NCBI GenBank assembly: GCA_963082875.1
Contig: OY720098.1
Coordinates: 20,832,001 to 20,896,000 of the forward strand
Length of the DNA stretch: 64,000 bases
Direction: 5' to 3'
From: Corella eumyota
Taxonomy: Eukaryota; Chordata; Ascidiacea; Phlebobranchia; Corellidae
Every line of letters starts with the position of its first letter. Positions within the stretch are counted from its first letter, which is position 1. Of the stretch, positions 1-12,967 are shown piece after piece. The translations under genes were made by a program, and so were the position numbers. Under the pieces are notes generated by a model that saw nothing but the letters and a program-made list of their open reading frames with translations, had not been told where the DNA came from and did not search any database.

Positions 1-3000
1 TCAAGGAAGTTGTCTGTGATGGAAGTGTTAATGGAGAAGAATTTAAAGATGTTGGTTTAAGAATTGTTGCTGCTTGTAATCCTTATAGAAGGCATTCAGA
101 AGAAGTTATCGCGAGTATGGAAAAATCAGGACTTGGATTTAATGTTAAAGCTGAAGACACCAAGGATAAATTCGCTGGTATTCCAATGAGACATCTTGTT
201 TATCGAGTGATTTCCCTTCCTCCAAGCATGTTGCCATTGGTTTGGGACTTTGGTCAACTTAGTAATGAAGCTGAAGGAATCTATATCAAACAAATGGTTT
301 TAAAATTGCAAAATGAAATAAATGCTTGTAAGGATTTGCCAAATTTGGATCCAAACATGAATGAAGTTATTACAAAGGCTTTGCTAACATCTCAAGATTA
401 CATGAGGAATCTTAAGGATCTGTCAAGTTTTGTAAGTTTAAGAGATGTGGAAAGAACAATTCAAAGTTACAAATGGTTTTATCATCATTTGGAATATCTT
501 AATGCTATGATTGATGAGGCAAAAAAGTCAGATAGAAGAAAACAAAACCAAAACTTTGAAGTGGATCATGCTTATAGGGCTCTAATATTGTCGTTAGGAA
601 TGTGTTATCATGCCACTTTAGAAAACAGAAAGAAGTACAGACAAGTTATTACACAAGCTATTTCTAATGCCCATACAACAATAAATAAAGAAGAATTTTT
701 GATGGAAATAATTGCTTGTCAAAATGTTTTTATTGATGCTGTTGATTTGGAAACAAACATTGCCCGAAATGAAGCCTTAAGAGAAAATGTATTTATGATA
801 GTTGTTTGTGCTGAAATGAGAATTCCTTTGTTTTTGGTTGGCAAGCCCGGAAGTTCAAAATCACTTGCCAAAACAGTTGCAACAAATGCAATGAGGGGGC
901 AAACATCTAACAATGAATTATTTAAAAGGTTAAAGCAAATTCAAGTTCTTTCATTTCAATGCAGTCCTGTATCTGATGCAGTTGGTATTGAAACAGTTTT
1001 TAGTCAATGTGCTCAACTACAAAAAAATCAGGACTTGAACAAATATGTTGCTGTTGTTGTTTTGGATGAGATAGGTCTTGCTGAAGATTCTCCCAAAATG
1101 CCATTAAAAGTTTTACATCCCTTGCTTGAAGCTGGTTCAACTCAGTCAAGCAATATTGAAACTGAAGCCTACAACAAAGTCGGATTTGTTGGAATTTCAA
1201 ACTGGTCTCTGGATCCTGCTAAAATGAACCGAGGAATATTTGTTACAAGAGGTAAACCTTCTAAAGAGGATTTGCAAAAAACAGCTAAAGGAATTTTTGA
1301 ATCAAATGAATATAAGATTCAATTGGTTGAAGGAATGATTAAATCAGTTACGAATGCATATCTTAAGATATATGAAGATCAAGACAAAGAATTTTTTGGT
1401 CTACGTGATTATTATGCTTTGCTAAAAATGATGTTTTCTTTAATCTCCAAAGATAATGAAATAGAGTCATATCTCAAAATTGGCACATTAGTTTTACGTA
1501 ACTTTAGTGGTCATCAGGCTGATACTTTGGCTGTGTTTAGGAGGCATTTATCTAATGATTTTAATTGTACTTATAATATTAACATATCTGTTATAGATCT
1601 TATAAAACAAAATTTGGACTTAGAATATGAAAGTCGATTTCTTCTTCTGTTAACCAACCAATATGCTGCAATTAGTTTACTCAATAAGGTTATGGATGGA
1701 AAAGATTATGTTGTAATATTTGGATCAAGCTTTCCACGAGATTGCGACTATACTGAAATATGTAGAAATATCAACCGCATTAAAATGTGCATGGAATCAG
1801 GAAAGCCTGTTGTTTTACTTAATCTGCGAGATTTGTACGAGTCTTTGTATGATGCTCTTAATCAGCATTATGTTACTTTTGCTGGACAACGTTATGTTGA
1901 CTTGGGTTTGGGTGGCCATCGAGTAAAATGTAGGATTGCTGAAGATTTTCGACTCATTGTAATTGAAGAAAAAGGGGTTGTATACAAGGAATTCCCTATT
2001 CCACTTATAAATCGGTTGGAAAAACATATTTTTGAAATGAGTTCTGTTCTTACACCAGAACAAGAAACTTTGGTGAACATGTTAAAAGAATGGGTAAGCA
2101 AGTTTAGTCAGTTGAAAAATAAGGCAAAAAAAAGAATGTTTGCTATTGAAGACACATTTGCTGGCTATCAAAATGATACTGCTGCCTCTGCAGTACTCAA
2201 ATGTGCAGATCAACATGCAGATGACCTTGAAAAACAATCCAAGTTAGTTTTACTTCAATCTGCTTCTTATGATGGAGTTTGTCGTCTTTCAAAATCAAAT
2301 TTAAAGAAAGGAGTGGATGAAATCCTAGACACTTACTTCAACATTCAACATCATGATAACTTTGTAAATTTGTTAAAAGTTGAGATTAAAAAAGAAATGT
2401 GTTGTAGTAGTTACCTATCCGTGTTTGAAATTACTTCATTTTCCCATATTCTTAACGACCAAGGTCGCAAAACTTTAGAATCCTTGTTAAATTTGCCTAG
2501 CAACCATGTTATGTTAATTAACTTACAACAATTTCAAACTGAACAGGAATATTCTGGACGGCTGGATGAATTTTTTAATTTTTCCGTGCTTAATAAGGAT
2601 TTTGAAATTTCAAAGCAGAAAACACCTTATGTGTTATTGATTCAATGTACAAATGCCCAAGAAAACAGCAATTTAATATCTTGTGCAAAATACTCAGCAC
2701 TTGATAAAATTAAATCTATTAAAAAACAAGTTGCAGAATTTTCTTCAAGAATTCTAATTTGCTTTTTGTTTACTTTGGAAAGACATTCAGATAATAACAA
2801 GGAACGAAAATCGTTTACAAGTTTTCATAGCAAGGATTGCACTTCAATATTTGTTGATGAACTTCAAACATCAAAAAATTATATTGGATCAGTTAGTTTT
2901 TTGCAAAACAAAACCATTTTACAAGTAATTGAAGAAAGCTTACAAATGCTTAATGAAGATCAAAACGAAGAAAACTGCCAGTTGGACTTAAATGCTTTAA

Positions 3001-6000
3001 TACGACAATGTACTCCAGAATCAGTCAGCAAATTAATCAATAAAACTAAAAATTTAAGTCGAAATAGAGTCAAGATTTTTTTTGATGTTTGTTTTAATAA
3101 TGAAAATATATCCTATCAATTTTTTGATATACTTTTAAATAGAATTTTTTTACTTCTTGGAGAAAGGGAAAAGTATGTTGGAACAAAAGAAAGCTGGGTT
3201 GTTACTGAAGCTTGCTCACCACAAGCTTTGCAAGAAGGTGGAACTTTCACTAATACCCTTTGGTTAAAGTTAAGAAAAGTCACTGCTGTAGTTCTGGCCA
3301 AAGTTATTTCTGTGGTAGATGTTGACAACAATCTAAACATTCTTATTGAATCAAATAATAACCATATACTAGAATTATGGCTCACAATTTTTAGTTCAGT
3401 TCATTATTGTAAAATTATGTTTGAAGGCAATTTTGGTGGAGCACAATTTATAATTGAAAATAAGGCAAACTTTACCAACATGTTTCCATTTAGTCGAATG
3501 ATATTGGATATTTTATTTAGACAATGGTCTCTTGCATCAGTTCGTACTCTTGATAACTCAACATTGGAAAATGACTTGTTTTTTAACAGAATTGAAAAGG
3601 CAAGAATTCATGGATTTCTTGTGAAAGCAGTATCTCATAATGCAAGGGAGGTATTAGAATTGTTTGTTCATGACCTGGTTCATCTTTATTACAAATCACA
3701 AACGGAAGACACAAATTATGAAATGGAGTTTCAGGCTGTTCAAGATTCACTGATATCATTCTTTAATGTTAAAAGAAGGATTAGTATCACTCACAAAAAC
3801 CCATTGGTTGAAGTCTTTGTTTTGTTCATGAGTATTCACGCGGAATTAATTCAATATTCTGAGATAGTAGCTTCTTGTTCTGATATTCTTGTTCATAGAG
3901 GAGATTGGGTGGATCAACAAGAACTTAATACTAGCTTCATTTTACATGCCTCAGCATTTTCATCAATGGTTTCCTACATTAAAGAACAAGCCTCTGGTAT
4001 AGACAAGGTTAACACTTGTCAGTTGTGGAAATCTAGAGTACTTAAAGTAAAGCAAGTCTCGGACAAAATAATTGCAAGTGGCCAAGTGCCAGAGGATATT
4101 CAAACTACTTGGAAACATCTTGTGTTTGTAGATTTGTTTATAGATCAACTTATACCAATTTCAAATACCAACAGTCAACATTATCTGTCCACCTTGGCAC
4201 CATTGGCAAGAAGGTTATGGAAAGGAGCCAGCACTGTCCAAGATATGTCAGGTGTAAGATTTTTAAAAATAATTACAACTACCCTTCAAGGTTGCACAAA
4301 AGATGTTAGATTAAAAATTTTGTGTAACTGGGAAGATTTAAAATGCAAGTCCTGCAAAGCAGATAAAGTAGACACACCTGTTATGTTACCATGTCGCCAT
4401 TTTGTTTGCCAAAAATGTGTTCCAGTAAATGAGGATGTGGTAAACTGTCCCAAATGTAGAAAGTTGGTTGCAAATCTTCAGGACCTAACACCTGTTCAAT
4501 TAAACAAAGAGCAAACGAAAGAATATGAAAGTTTTAAGAATTCATGTACAAGCTTCTTTTTGGAATATCTTTCTACATTTTGCTTTCCCACAGAAAATGG
4601 GCATGATGTTAATTTAAAACCATTAGATCAGAAAGTATTTGAGATTTTAGAAAACTTGGTCATTTGCGACAAAAAAACAAAGATTATCTCACCACTTCAA
4701 AGTAATTTTGATGAAAGTCCAACAGCATGATCATATATTTTACAACTTTTACTTCGTTGCAATCCTGAGCTGGTACAAACCCAACTTAATCACCATTTTC
4801 AAACAATGGGAGATGTTCTTCAGGACAAAACTGTTTTAATGGGGGTCTACATTCAATGTGTTCAAGATAATCTCAATAATGAACTTCGTTTGGGCTGGAA
4901 TTCTGTTGAATATACAGTTAATACTGAATTTGCACTCCATTTATTTGAAGAATGTCAAAAACTAACAAAAAATACAAGAAATTTCAACCAAGTTCAACAT
5001 CTTGATATGTGTGCAAAGTTGCAGTTTGTTACAAGGGAATGTCTTAAATGCATGAAAGCTATGGCTGAAAATAGACCAAAAAACTTTGAAGATCACCAAA
5101 ATATGGAACTTTTGATAAATCGCCTCTGTATGTTTTGCAAAACTAAAAAGTATCTTATTATTCAACAATATTTGATCAAGTGTTTATGTCGAAGGCATGG
5201 TGTTGGTGATTTTGATTTTCTTTTAAACAATGAAAACTACAGAAAATGTCTTATTCCTGAAAATTTGCTTCCACCTGAAGATGCTGATGACTCAAATTTT
5301 TATCGACAATCTGATTTGTTTATTTTAATTGGAGATATTTATACACAAGCAAAATCACTTTTTCTTGGTATTGCATCAGAAGATGACTTACCAGGACTTG
5401 TTCAAAAACTTATTTATCTAATTCAGCAATCTAATGACAGTCTTATTCAAATTGCTCTGGCTTTATCTGCATGGTGTGTTCATGGTAATGTAACTAATCA
5501 ATTAAAAATGGAAGCTAAGAATTACATATATCACTATCTTCAGTTAAACCAGCCAGGAAAAATTAACCAACAATTATTTGAGGACATTTCAAAAGGTGAA
5601 CTAAATGTTTACCAACCACTTAATGCAACGGCAAACTTACACTACAAAGTTGTTGAACTTATTTCCATGGCAGGAATTGCCTTCCACAACAAAGACGGGT
5701 TACCAAACTTTTTCACGCAGATTATTGTAGATCCAAGCCTAATACCAAACATGTTTCTCCCTACTATGCCACAGTCCAGTTTCTTTGAAGTGAAGGATGT
5801 TTTAAAACAAGAAATCAGTCACAATGTTTCTCCAAAGGCATACATGTGTCCTAACAACCATGTCTATTTTATTGGTGAATGTACAAATCCAGTCCAAGCT
5901 GGAATATGTCCTGAATGTAAATGTAAGATAGGTGGTCGAAATTATGGATTGCTTCATGAAGGAAATAGAGTTGGTGATTTAACTGAAGCTTCTCAAGCTG

Positions 6001-9000
6001 GCTACCTGTTAAAAGAATCAACTCAAACAACCGTTGCACCAGAGCGAAAGTTGACAAAGTTGTCAGTTTGTGCAATTAGAATATGTTTGCATGCTTCTTT
6101 CTTACTTAATGCACGGCAAAACAACAACTTAAACAGGTGGTGTATTAAGTTCTATTGTGTTTTGCATTAGACTTTAGTTTAATTTTTGTTCAAAATGTTT
6201 ATACAATTTTTTTATGCTTTTAGAATTCTAAAAACAAATGGTGGTCAAGCTGAAGTTATTCAGTTTTTACTAAGACATCTTGTTAAAGATTTAACCAATC
6301 TTGGAACATTCTTGGGAAAGAGTTTTGATGACACTCTTATTATTATGCATCAAATTTTGCGTAAAATAAGAACATCGCAGGTATAAAAAATTTGTGATTG
6401 ACTTTATTTTTTATACAAAAAACTTGCATAGTTCAAAACTTTATTTTATTACAGACAAACCCAGCAGAGAATAACTGTTCATTGGCAAGTATGAAAAACA
6501 GAGTTATTTGGGAAGAAATGTTTCAAAAAATGTTTCTGTCATTGGTTTTTAAAGACACTGAAAAAATTATTCAAGAAAGTCAAAATGCTTTGATTAAGGC
6601 TGGAAAACTTGCTGAAGAACCCCTTCAAAGGTTTCTGTAATTTATTTTAATATGTAGCCTATGATAAGTTATTTAAATTACAAAACTCGAAGTGTCCATA
6701 GTTTTGATATGTTATTTTATTTCAATATCACTTAACCGCATTTTTAAATAAAGTTTATAATTTAACGAAGTTCTATTACCAATATAAATATAGATTAGTT
6801 TTTGAGCTAAACGAAGAAGTGCCAGTAAAAGATGGAATAGTTCTCTGGGATCATCCAAATTTGTGGAAATATAAAGTCAACATTGACATGCAACATCTTA
6901 GGCAAAAGTTAGAGGCTGTAGATGCAAAAGCTGGAGGTAAAATAATATTGGGGTTTGTTAAGTTTATGAATATTTAAATTTTTATATTTCTGATATTGTG
7001 TTATCAGGAGAGGGAAGTGTTTTGAAACCACTTTTGGAGATAGAAAACTTGAATTATGTTCAATATATTGAAACCATTGCCCATGTTCAATCAACTTTAA
7101 TAACAAGGTAAAACAAGGAAGTAGCTGGTCAAACTTCACATGAGCGTTATTCTAGAATATCAAAAACTTATGGCACATTTAACACTTTAAATATAAACAG
7201 ATACAATCAAAGAATAGATATGTCTGATTCTGATAAGATCACCCTCAATGACTTTTTGTTGGAAGATGAAAATTTATTACAAGAGAAATTGTACATGTAC
7301 ATCACAATTTGGAATCAGGTTATTATATTTTTAGTATCTGTTTTTTATTAATACTTTTTGTTTTTATGCATGTTATATTTTATAACATGTATTACCGATT
7401 ACTCTTTAATAAAACAATGTTGTATAGATTCGCCATTTGTTGGAGAAAACAGATTTGTACAACACAAACAGAGAATACTTTAGGGAAAACATGACCTTAA
7501 ACAGCCCAATATCAATGTGTTTACCCAACAACAGGGGGAGAGGGTGCTGTGGTCTTGTTCTTATGGAATATTTAATTAATATACAGAACAATCTTCTTGC
7601 AAACTGCAGAGACAACATTGTTCCCAAACCAAAGTATTTAACTGCCTAATTTCTACCTATATATTGCAAAATGAATATGTAATAACAATTATTTGTGTTT
7701 TTTATTAATATTTGTTTTATTAAGGTTTGAGTTAAGTGATGTAACCCAAGTAGATAGGGAAAATCTGGTTTGTATTGAGGAAGAAAGAGATTTAATGCCG
7801 TTAGTATTAGCCAACTCTCAATATGAAGCAACTGCTGGTAACAAAGAAGTTACTGGCATCACTTACAATATTGGGTTGCTCGAAAAAAAGGTTTTTTTAC
7901 TAATACATTTTAAAACATTTTTTGGGAGAGTAAATTTCAATATGTCCCTATTAACTTTAATAACTAAATGTTATAACTAGCTTTAAATGACAAACTTTAT
8001 TTTTTTTCAGGTTGTGGAGAAATTTATTTTAAGAAAAGCTATCATTAACATCAAGGTAATCAATTGCCTTTTTATTTGGTATTTTTATAAAACTAAAAAA
8101 AAACGATCAAATTGATATTTAAATTTGCAAAATTTATTTAGAGCATTCCAAGGATGCAATATCCACAAGACATGGGCTTAGGAAATGAATGGAAAACAAT
8201 AAACAATTCGGTGGAACAGGTAACTTCGATAATTTATTAGTATACAATAAGGATTGCCTGCCGCCTTTTAAATTTTGGTTTATCACTTAAAGTTGATAGA
8301 GTTTTACCTAAACGATTTGTATGATTGTCATATCACCTTCTTCGACTTGCAATACTTCGTATACAGGTTCCAGTACCACAAAGAATGTGTACCATGATTG
8401 ATGAAAATGCTGAAAGGGGAAGAACTGCTGACATTTGTGAGGCTGTCAGAACACTAACTTTGGTGATTCAATTTCTAGCAAAGGTTAGTTAAGGTTTTCG
8501 ATTTAAAATATTTTTCCTAATTAATTTATTATTATGTTATAGCTAGTTTGGTGTTAATGAAAAAACTAAGTTGTAATTTTTCAAATATCATACTTAGTCT
8601 GCAGTGATATTTAATGGTCTTGTTTTTATCGGATAAATATAAAATAAAGTAAAATAAATTGAAGCAAATTAATCACACATTTTTTATTTAAGCTTGGTGG
8701 TGAACCAGGTCAAGGAATTTGTGATTATGCAGAGAAAGACATCATGCTTCCAGTTGATGAAACAAACAACATTTTTATCCCAAAAACTGCACAAATCAAA
8801 CATTGTTTGTCGTTGTTTGAACGACTTTCGTGGCACAGAGCCCTAAGATTGTTTAGAAATGGACAAAATCCATTTGAGAACATTTTGGCAGAAAGTAATA
8901 TTTTTTCTGCTATAACATTTATAAAAAATTTATAATTTTTTAAAATTTTATTTTTTTTCCATTTTTAAATGCATATTTAACTTTAAACTTGTTATTCATT

Positions 9001-9534
9001 TAGCTGAGGTTATTAACGATGATGAGTTAAAAACCAAACTTTGTAGAAGTCTTGCACAAATGAACATTCAACGCTTACAGTTTGAACTTAATGCTTTGCT
9101 TATGCTTGGACCAGAAGCCAGCCCTGATTGGAGGTAAACAAATTTATGTTAATATGTAAATCATAAATATTTGCAAAAAACCATAAAGAATGTGCAAAAC
9201 CATTATGGAGTTTAAACTATACAAATATTGAAATAAAATAATATTTTTTTTCCATATTCATATTAGGCTAAAAAATTTGTAAAATTTTTTTGGTATTTAA
9301 TTAAATTATATTGATGTAATGGGAATCTTTTACAAGTTAAGAAATTAACTTAGATATTTTGTACAACTTTCAAATATTTGTTTTAGTTTATCCGATGTCT
9401 TGCTGGCCTACCTTGAACAGAAGTACGATAACGAAGATTTAGATCATTCTTGGTGCGAGAAATTACCTGAAGAAATATTGTACAAACATGCTGTCCATGT
9501 ATTTAGTCTTTCAATACAAGTTCAAGCAAATTAA
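1..9534 (+). CDS. RNF213-like giant AAA+ E3 ubiquitin ligase, copy A (5' partial, carries in-frame TGA)
   Basis: The gene enters from the left edge (first full codon at base 3) inside the AAA3 unit. It continues through AAA4, the hinge/shell region, a RING and an RZ finger. Exons: 1-6136, 6224-6380, 6455-6630, 6794-6936, 7008-7107, 7201-7318, 7428-7633, 7725-7890, 8011-8055, 8142-8219, 8367-8483, 8693-8894, 9004-9133, 9387-9534. All junctions are GT-AG and in phase, and exon lengths equal those of copies B and C. The family is a cytosolic ATP-driven ubiquitin ligase. The frame is interrupted once, by TGA at 4728-4730, but the remaining roughly 900 codons and all splice sites are intact. It may be a recent pseudogene, a polymorphic null, a truncated protein ending after the RING, or a sequencing error. 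Family assignment is secure; functional status is not. Confidence 0.9.
840..1070 (+). other. AAA4 Walker A and Walker B of copy A
   Basis: Walker A reads GKPGSSKS (840-863) and Walker B reads VVVLDEIG (ending near 1076), about 70 residues apart, as in an AAA+ unit. In RNF213 this is AAA4, one of the two units with functional nucleotide-binding motifs. All key residues (Lys, Ser, Asp, Glu) are present. Confidence 0.85.
4344..4457 (+). other. RING finger of copy A
   Basis: The spacing C-x2-C-x12-C-x-H-x2-C-x2-C-x9-C-x2-C is complete, starting CKSC and ending CPKC. The residue before the RING histidine is Arg here but Gly in copy C. All eight zinc ligands are kept. The RING lies upstream of the in-frame TGA, so a truncated product would retain it but lose the RZ finger. 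Confidence 0.88.
4728..4730 (+). other. In-frame TGA stop in copy A
   Basis: The frame open from the left edge stops at TGA and then continues without another stop in the same frame to the splice donor at 6137. The aligned codon is CGG (Arg) in copy C at 48959-48961 and TGG (Trp) in copy B at 15512-15514. A TGG ancestor would need one G-to-A change. I saw no reason to assume selenocysteine or programmed read-through. Confidence 0.9.
5847..5937 (+). other. RZ finger of copy A
   Basis: The pattern C-P-N-N-H followed by GEC, CPEC and IGG matches the RNF213-ZNFX1 (RZ) finger. The cysteine seven residues after the histidine (codon 5880-5882) corresponds to the residue reported as the active-site cysteine of human RNF213 (C4516, with H4509; from memory). 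It lies downstream of the TGA at 4728. Confidence 0.82.
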
Positions 9535-9809
9535 TTGACTGTATAAAGTGTTTTGATTTTTCTTACAACATTCCATGTAAATAGTTTTAAATATGTATGC
9601 AAGAAAAAACTTATATTATTTTTTGTAATTAATGTCATTTCGTCGGTTTTATACTTTTAAAAATAGCCTTAAATTTTAACTTTTTATTTGGTGGAAGTAG
9701 ACAACATTATACTTGTTTGTTCATCGTAGATCTTAGAAAAAGTTCATGATATATTAGCATAGTTCAACCCAACTTGATTTTGTGTTTATGTAAATTTACC
9801 AAATTCTTC

Positions 9810-9815
9810 AATAAA
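9810..9815 (+). terminator. Poly(A) signal of copy A
   Basis: AATAAA lies 276 bases after the stop codon of copy A, in an AT-rich 3' UTR. It is the first canonical hexamer seen after the stop. Confidence 0.5.
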
Positions 9816-12144
9816 TTTAGCTTGCTTTAAATATCTTGTTATATTGCTATAGGTTTAAAAAATGTTTGATATAGGCTACCATAAAAAAATTATGTAAGAT
9901 GATTTAAGTTAAAACTTTGTATAGTGTTTATTTTTCAAAGAAAAAATGTCTGACTTAAGCTTTGACATAAGTTGACTTTGACAGTTTTGATTACTATTGT
10001 ATACCATTTCTTGTTACTTACCTGCTGTTCGATTTTAGCTCTAGAGGAGTTCATATTCAAACCTTTAAACCTCTGTAGCGAAGAAAGTTGTTTATACCTA
10101 GTCGCCACAGTGCCTGTACAACCAACAACAGGAAAAAAACTTCGTGACCTTTCCTGAATCTCAAATATTTTTTGCGTAATGATTTGTATGATAAGGCAAA
10201 AACATGAATTTATTTTGTCTGTTAACTAATATACACGGGTTGTAAAAAAAATTTCTATAGGTTGTTCTAATATTTATGATTCCAAATTAAAATGTTTTTT
10301 TCAAGTCACAATTTATACATTTTAAATTTAAAACAAATTAACGTTAATATTTAAGTAAATTTGAAGGATACACGGAATTAGTAAATTATTCTTCATTAAA
10401 TTATTTTAATTAATTTCTATAGGATTTAATTAATTTTTATATTTTACTATTTTAATTCCCACGGGGGAATCCCCGTTAGGTAATTAAAGTTAGTGTCTTA
10501 CCGTAACGGTAATGTTACTTTCTACGTTCTTGTTTAAGTCTTAACATGTAGACAGGTTGTTATTTATTATACAGGCAGAGCAAAAGTGTTTATATTAATG
10601 TGTTTTTTCAAGACCGTGATATTTATTTAAGGTCAAGGTTAGCCAGTCAGTCACTTCGGCCTGAAAATTATATTTAAAACAGCGGGAAGTTCACTTTTTG
10701 ATTACCAGTTTTCTAGGTGGTATTTAAAACAAAATAGGCTTTAAATTATATTTTTTTTATACATAATCTGCTCTCTCGTGGAATTTTTTACAGTTTAAAG
10801 ACGTGCGCTTTTTGGCATTAGAAGCGAATGCGTTATGAAAGAACGTATTTTTCGAATTAGCATCGTTATTTTAAACAATATTTAAACAAAATTGATCGAT
10901 CTTTTATAATTGTTTTTATTAATAATAAGCAAAACAATGTTATTAGCCACTTTCAGTGTCATCTTTTCAAATTGATGCCCAAAAATTAGCAAAAACAAGC
11001 TTTATAGTGGCGTATTTTGCGAAAAACATTTTGGTATTTAAAAAAATATTTAAAGAAAATTAATTATTTTATTATTAATTTTTCATAAAATAATTTACCT
11101 TTATATGCTAATATTTATTTTACTTTGTTTTGGATTGATGCCACGAAATTGGTAAAAAAACGCTTTAAAGAAGCGCGCTTTAATACGACAAAAGTAACGT
11201 GAGTTTTTGGTTTGTTTTTTTCGCGAAAAAAGTCGGGGAACGAATTGCGTATTGTACTGTACATTGCAACGTTTGTGGCAGTAAGGCTTTGATATCGCCC
11301 AGATGTGCAAACAGGTAAATTAAATAGTCATTAACTTGTAAAAAATAAGTCGTGATAGCGCGAAAATCCGACGTATGGAAAATACAGTAACCTCATCGCT
11401 TAAAAGCGCGTGTTTTTAATATATTTTTTGCAAGTTTTACCGGCCGAATTTTAAAAGTTAACACGGCAATTAAGTGTCAACATATTTTTTGACAATGACA
11501 AATTAAAAAATACATACATTGTGCCTTTTTTGTTTTAAATATCGCTTTGGATTGAGTCATTTTGTTGCAAAATACGGCTGGTTGACAATTCACGTACCAT
11601 ATTGTTGCCTGATTTTAAATATTTAATTTCTTAAATTTTAGAGTGTAAATCAAAAAAATTAACACTGTACCTTAATAACAACACGATTTTGCACCATATT
11701 TGTTTAAAAAAAATGGTTTGTGCATATTTTACTTAAAAAAACATCTTCAATATCGTCAGTTACTACGCAAAAACTAATATTTTGGCGTAATTTTATTACG
11801 CGTTTTAAAATAAAATCCATGGGCTAAGGTGGACGCGGGACGAAGCTTTTTTTTATTTATTTTTTTTGCAAAATGACAGTGAATAATAAGATATATAATA
11901 AATATTACGATAATGAGACGGGGAAAAATAGCAAAATTAATTTAATGATTTAAAACTTGCGATAATTATTAATGTTTCGACAAAGATTTTATATAAGGGC
12001 ATGGTCACCAAACAAATGAATGTTATTTATTTATATTAGCTATAAAATGCCTTTGTTAATAACATTTAGAAACTTTGTATATTTTCAGGATAATAGAAAA
12101 ACATGTTTTTGTTAAAAAAGTTGTTTGTCAAAAATGGGACAAAG
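9816..12144. other. Intergenic region A-B
   Basis: No convincing coding exon. A patch of higher GC at about 9985-10165 could be a repeat remnant. From about 10.8 to 11.85 kb there are scattered GCGC-containing stretches. A plausible non-coding 5' exon of copy B may end at 11313 (donor after AAACAG) and splice to an acceptor at 12088-12089, just before the first ATG. This is untested. Confidence 0.4.
10463..10474 (+). promoter_or_regulatory. NF-kB-type site upstream of copy B
   Basis: GGGGGAATCCCC contains the full kB consensus GGGRNNYYCC and is a near-perfect palindrome. It is embedded in AT-rich DNA 1.67 kb before the chosen start of copy B, or closer if the 5' non-coding exon proposed at about 11.3 kb is real. 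Rel binding is inferred from the motif alone. Confidence 0.55.
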
Positions 12145-12967
12145 ATGGAAGATAACGAAATTCTAGATTTGCTGGTTCCTGTTTTTGCAACAGGCTTAAA
12201 TCTTGAATGTTTAGAGAATCTTACAGAAGGTCTTAAAAAATCAAGATGCATTACACATGGTAAATTTTTTTATAATATTTATAATTGTAATTTATGAGAA
12301 AATTTTAAAGAAACTTGTGTATTGATAGTTGTTGTACTCTTTAAACAGCATTGTATTATTTACAGTAAATAAGATAAATTTAAAAATATTTAATTAAATT
12401 TTTGTTTTAAGATGATGCCAATGAAGTAAAAATATTTAGCAAAGATGATCTAATACAAAAAATCAATCGACTTTTTGTAGCAATAAAAGCACATTGTAAA
12501 GCTGGCTGGGCATACAACATGCATAAGTAAAAGTTGTTTGAAAATTTGTAATTTTTTAATAAGTACAAAGTTTCAACTTTTTTTTAGATCCTGGTAATGA
12601 TGAGCACTTTTTGTGTGAAGAAGTTGCAGCAATAACTGAAAAAGCTTTTGAACCTGATTGCACAAAATTTTTGTGGATATTAAAATCCTGGCATTTATTA
12701 AATGATCAGAAAAATCAAGCTGCTTTAAAACATTGTGCTTTCCAGCTAGGAATAGTTTTTAGGTAACTACTATATAATTACAAATTGAAATTTTATTAGG
12801 TAGATATTTATTTTTTATGTGTTTTTAGAAAGAAATTGGACAGCAGAAAAATTCTTTTACATATTTGTAATTATGTTGCTAAAAGTGAACTTGATTCTGA
12901 AAGAGTCTTAAACTTAATTGAGACGATGAAATCTGCTATTTCACCATTTCAATCTGAGGATAATCCT
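12145..12967 (+). other. Copy B helical cassette 1 (exons 1-4)
   Basis: Four exons encode ILDLLVPVFATGL...LKKSRCI (a), a short b exon, LWILKSWHLL-type c exon and RKILLHICNYVAK-type d exon. Phases at the ends are 1, 1, 2, 0, as in copy C. The b exon has two possible donors: the one at 12496 (CATT|GTAAAG) keeps the frame, while the one at 12527 does not. Confidence 0.65.

Noticed and set aside
719-2101. Minus-strand and alternative-frame open frames over the giant exons
   Set aside because: They are shadows of the RNF213 coding frame; the same shadows recur in copy C at matching places.
4728-4730. TGA as selenocysteine or programmed read-through
   Set aside because: Copies B and C have Trp and Arg here, not Cys, and no supporting RNA element was recognised.
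4806-6170. A separate small gene downstream of copy A's TGA
   Set aside because: It is in the same frame as the upstream part and aligns without gap to the continuous giant exon of copy C. It is the rest of copy A, not an independent gene.
12412-12526. Longer version of copy B exon 2 ending at 12526
   Set aside because: It would end in phase 2 and stop shortly into exon 3; the donor at 12496 keeps the phase pattern of all other cassettes.
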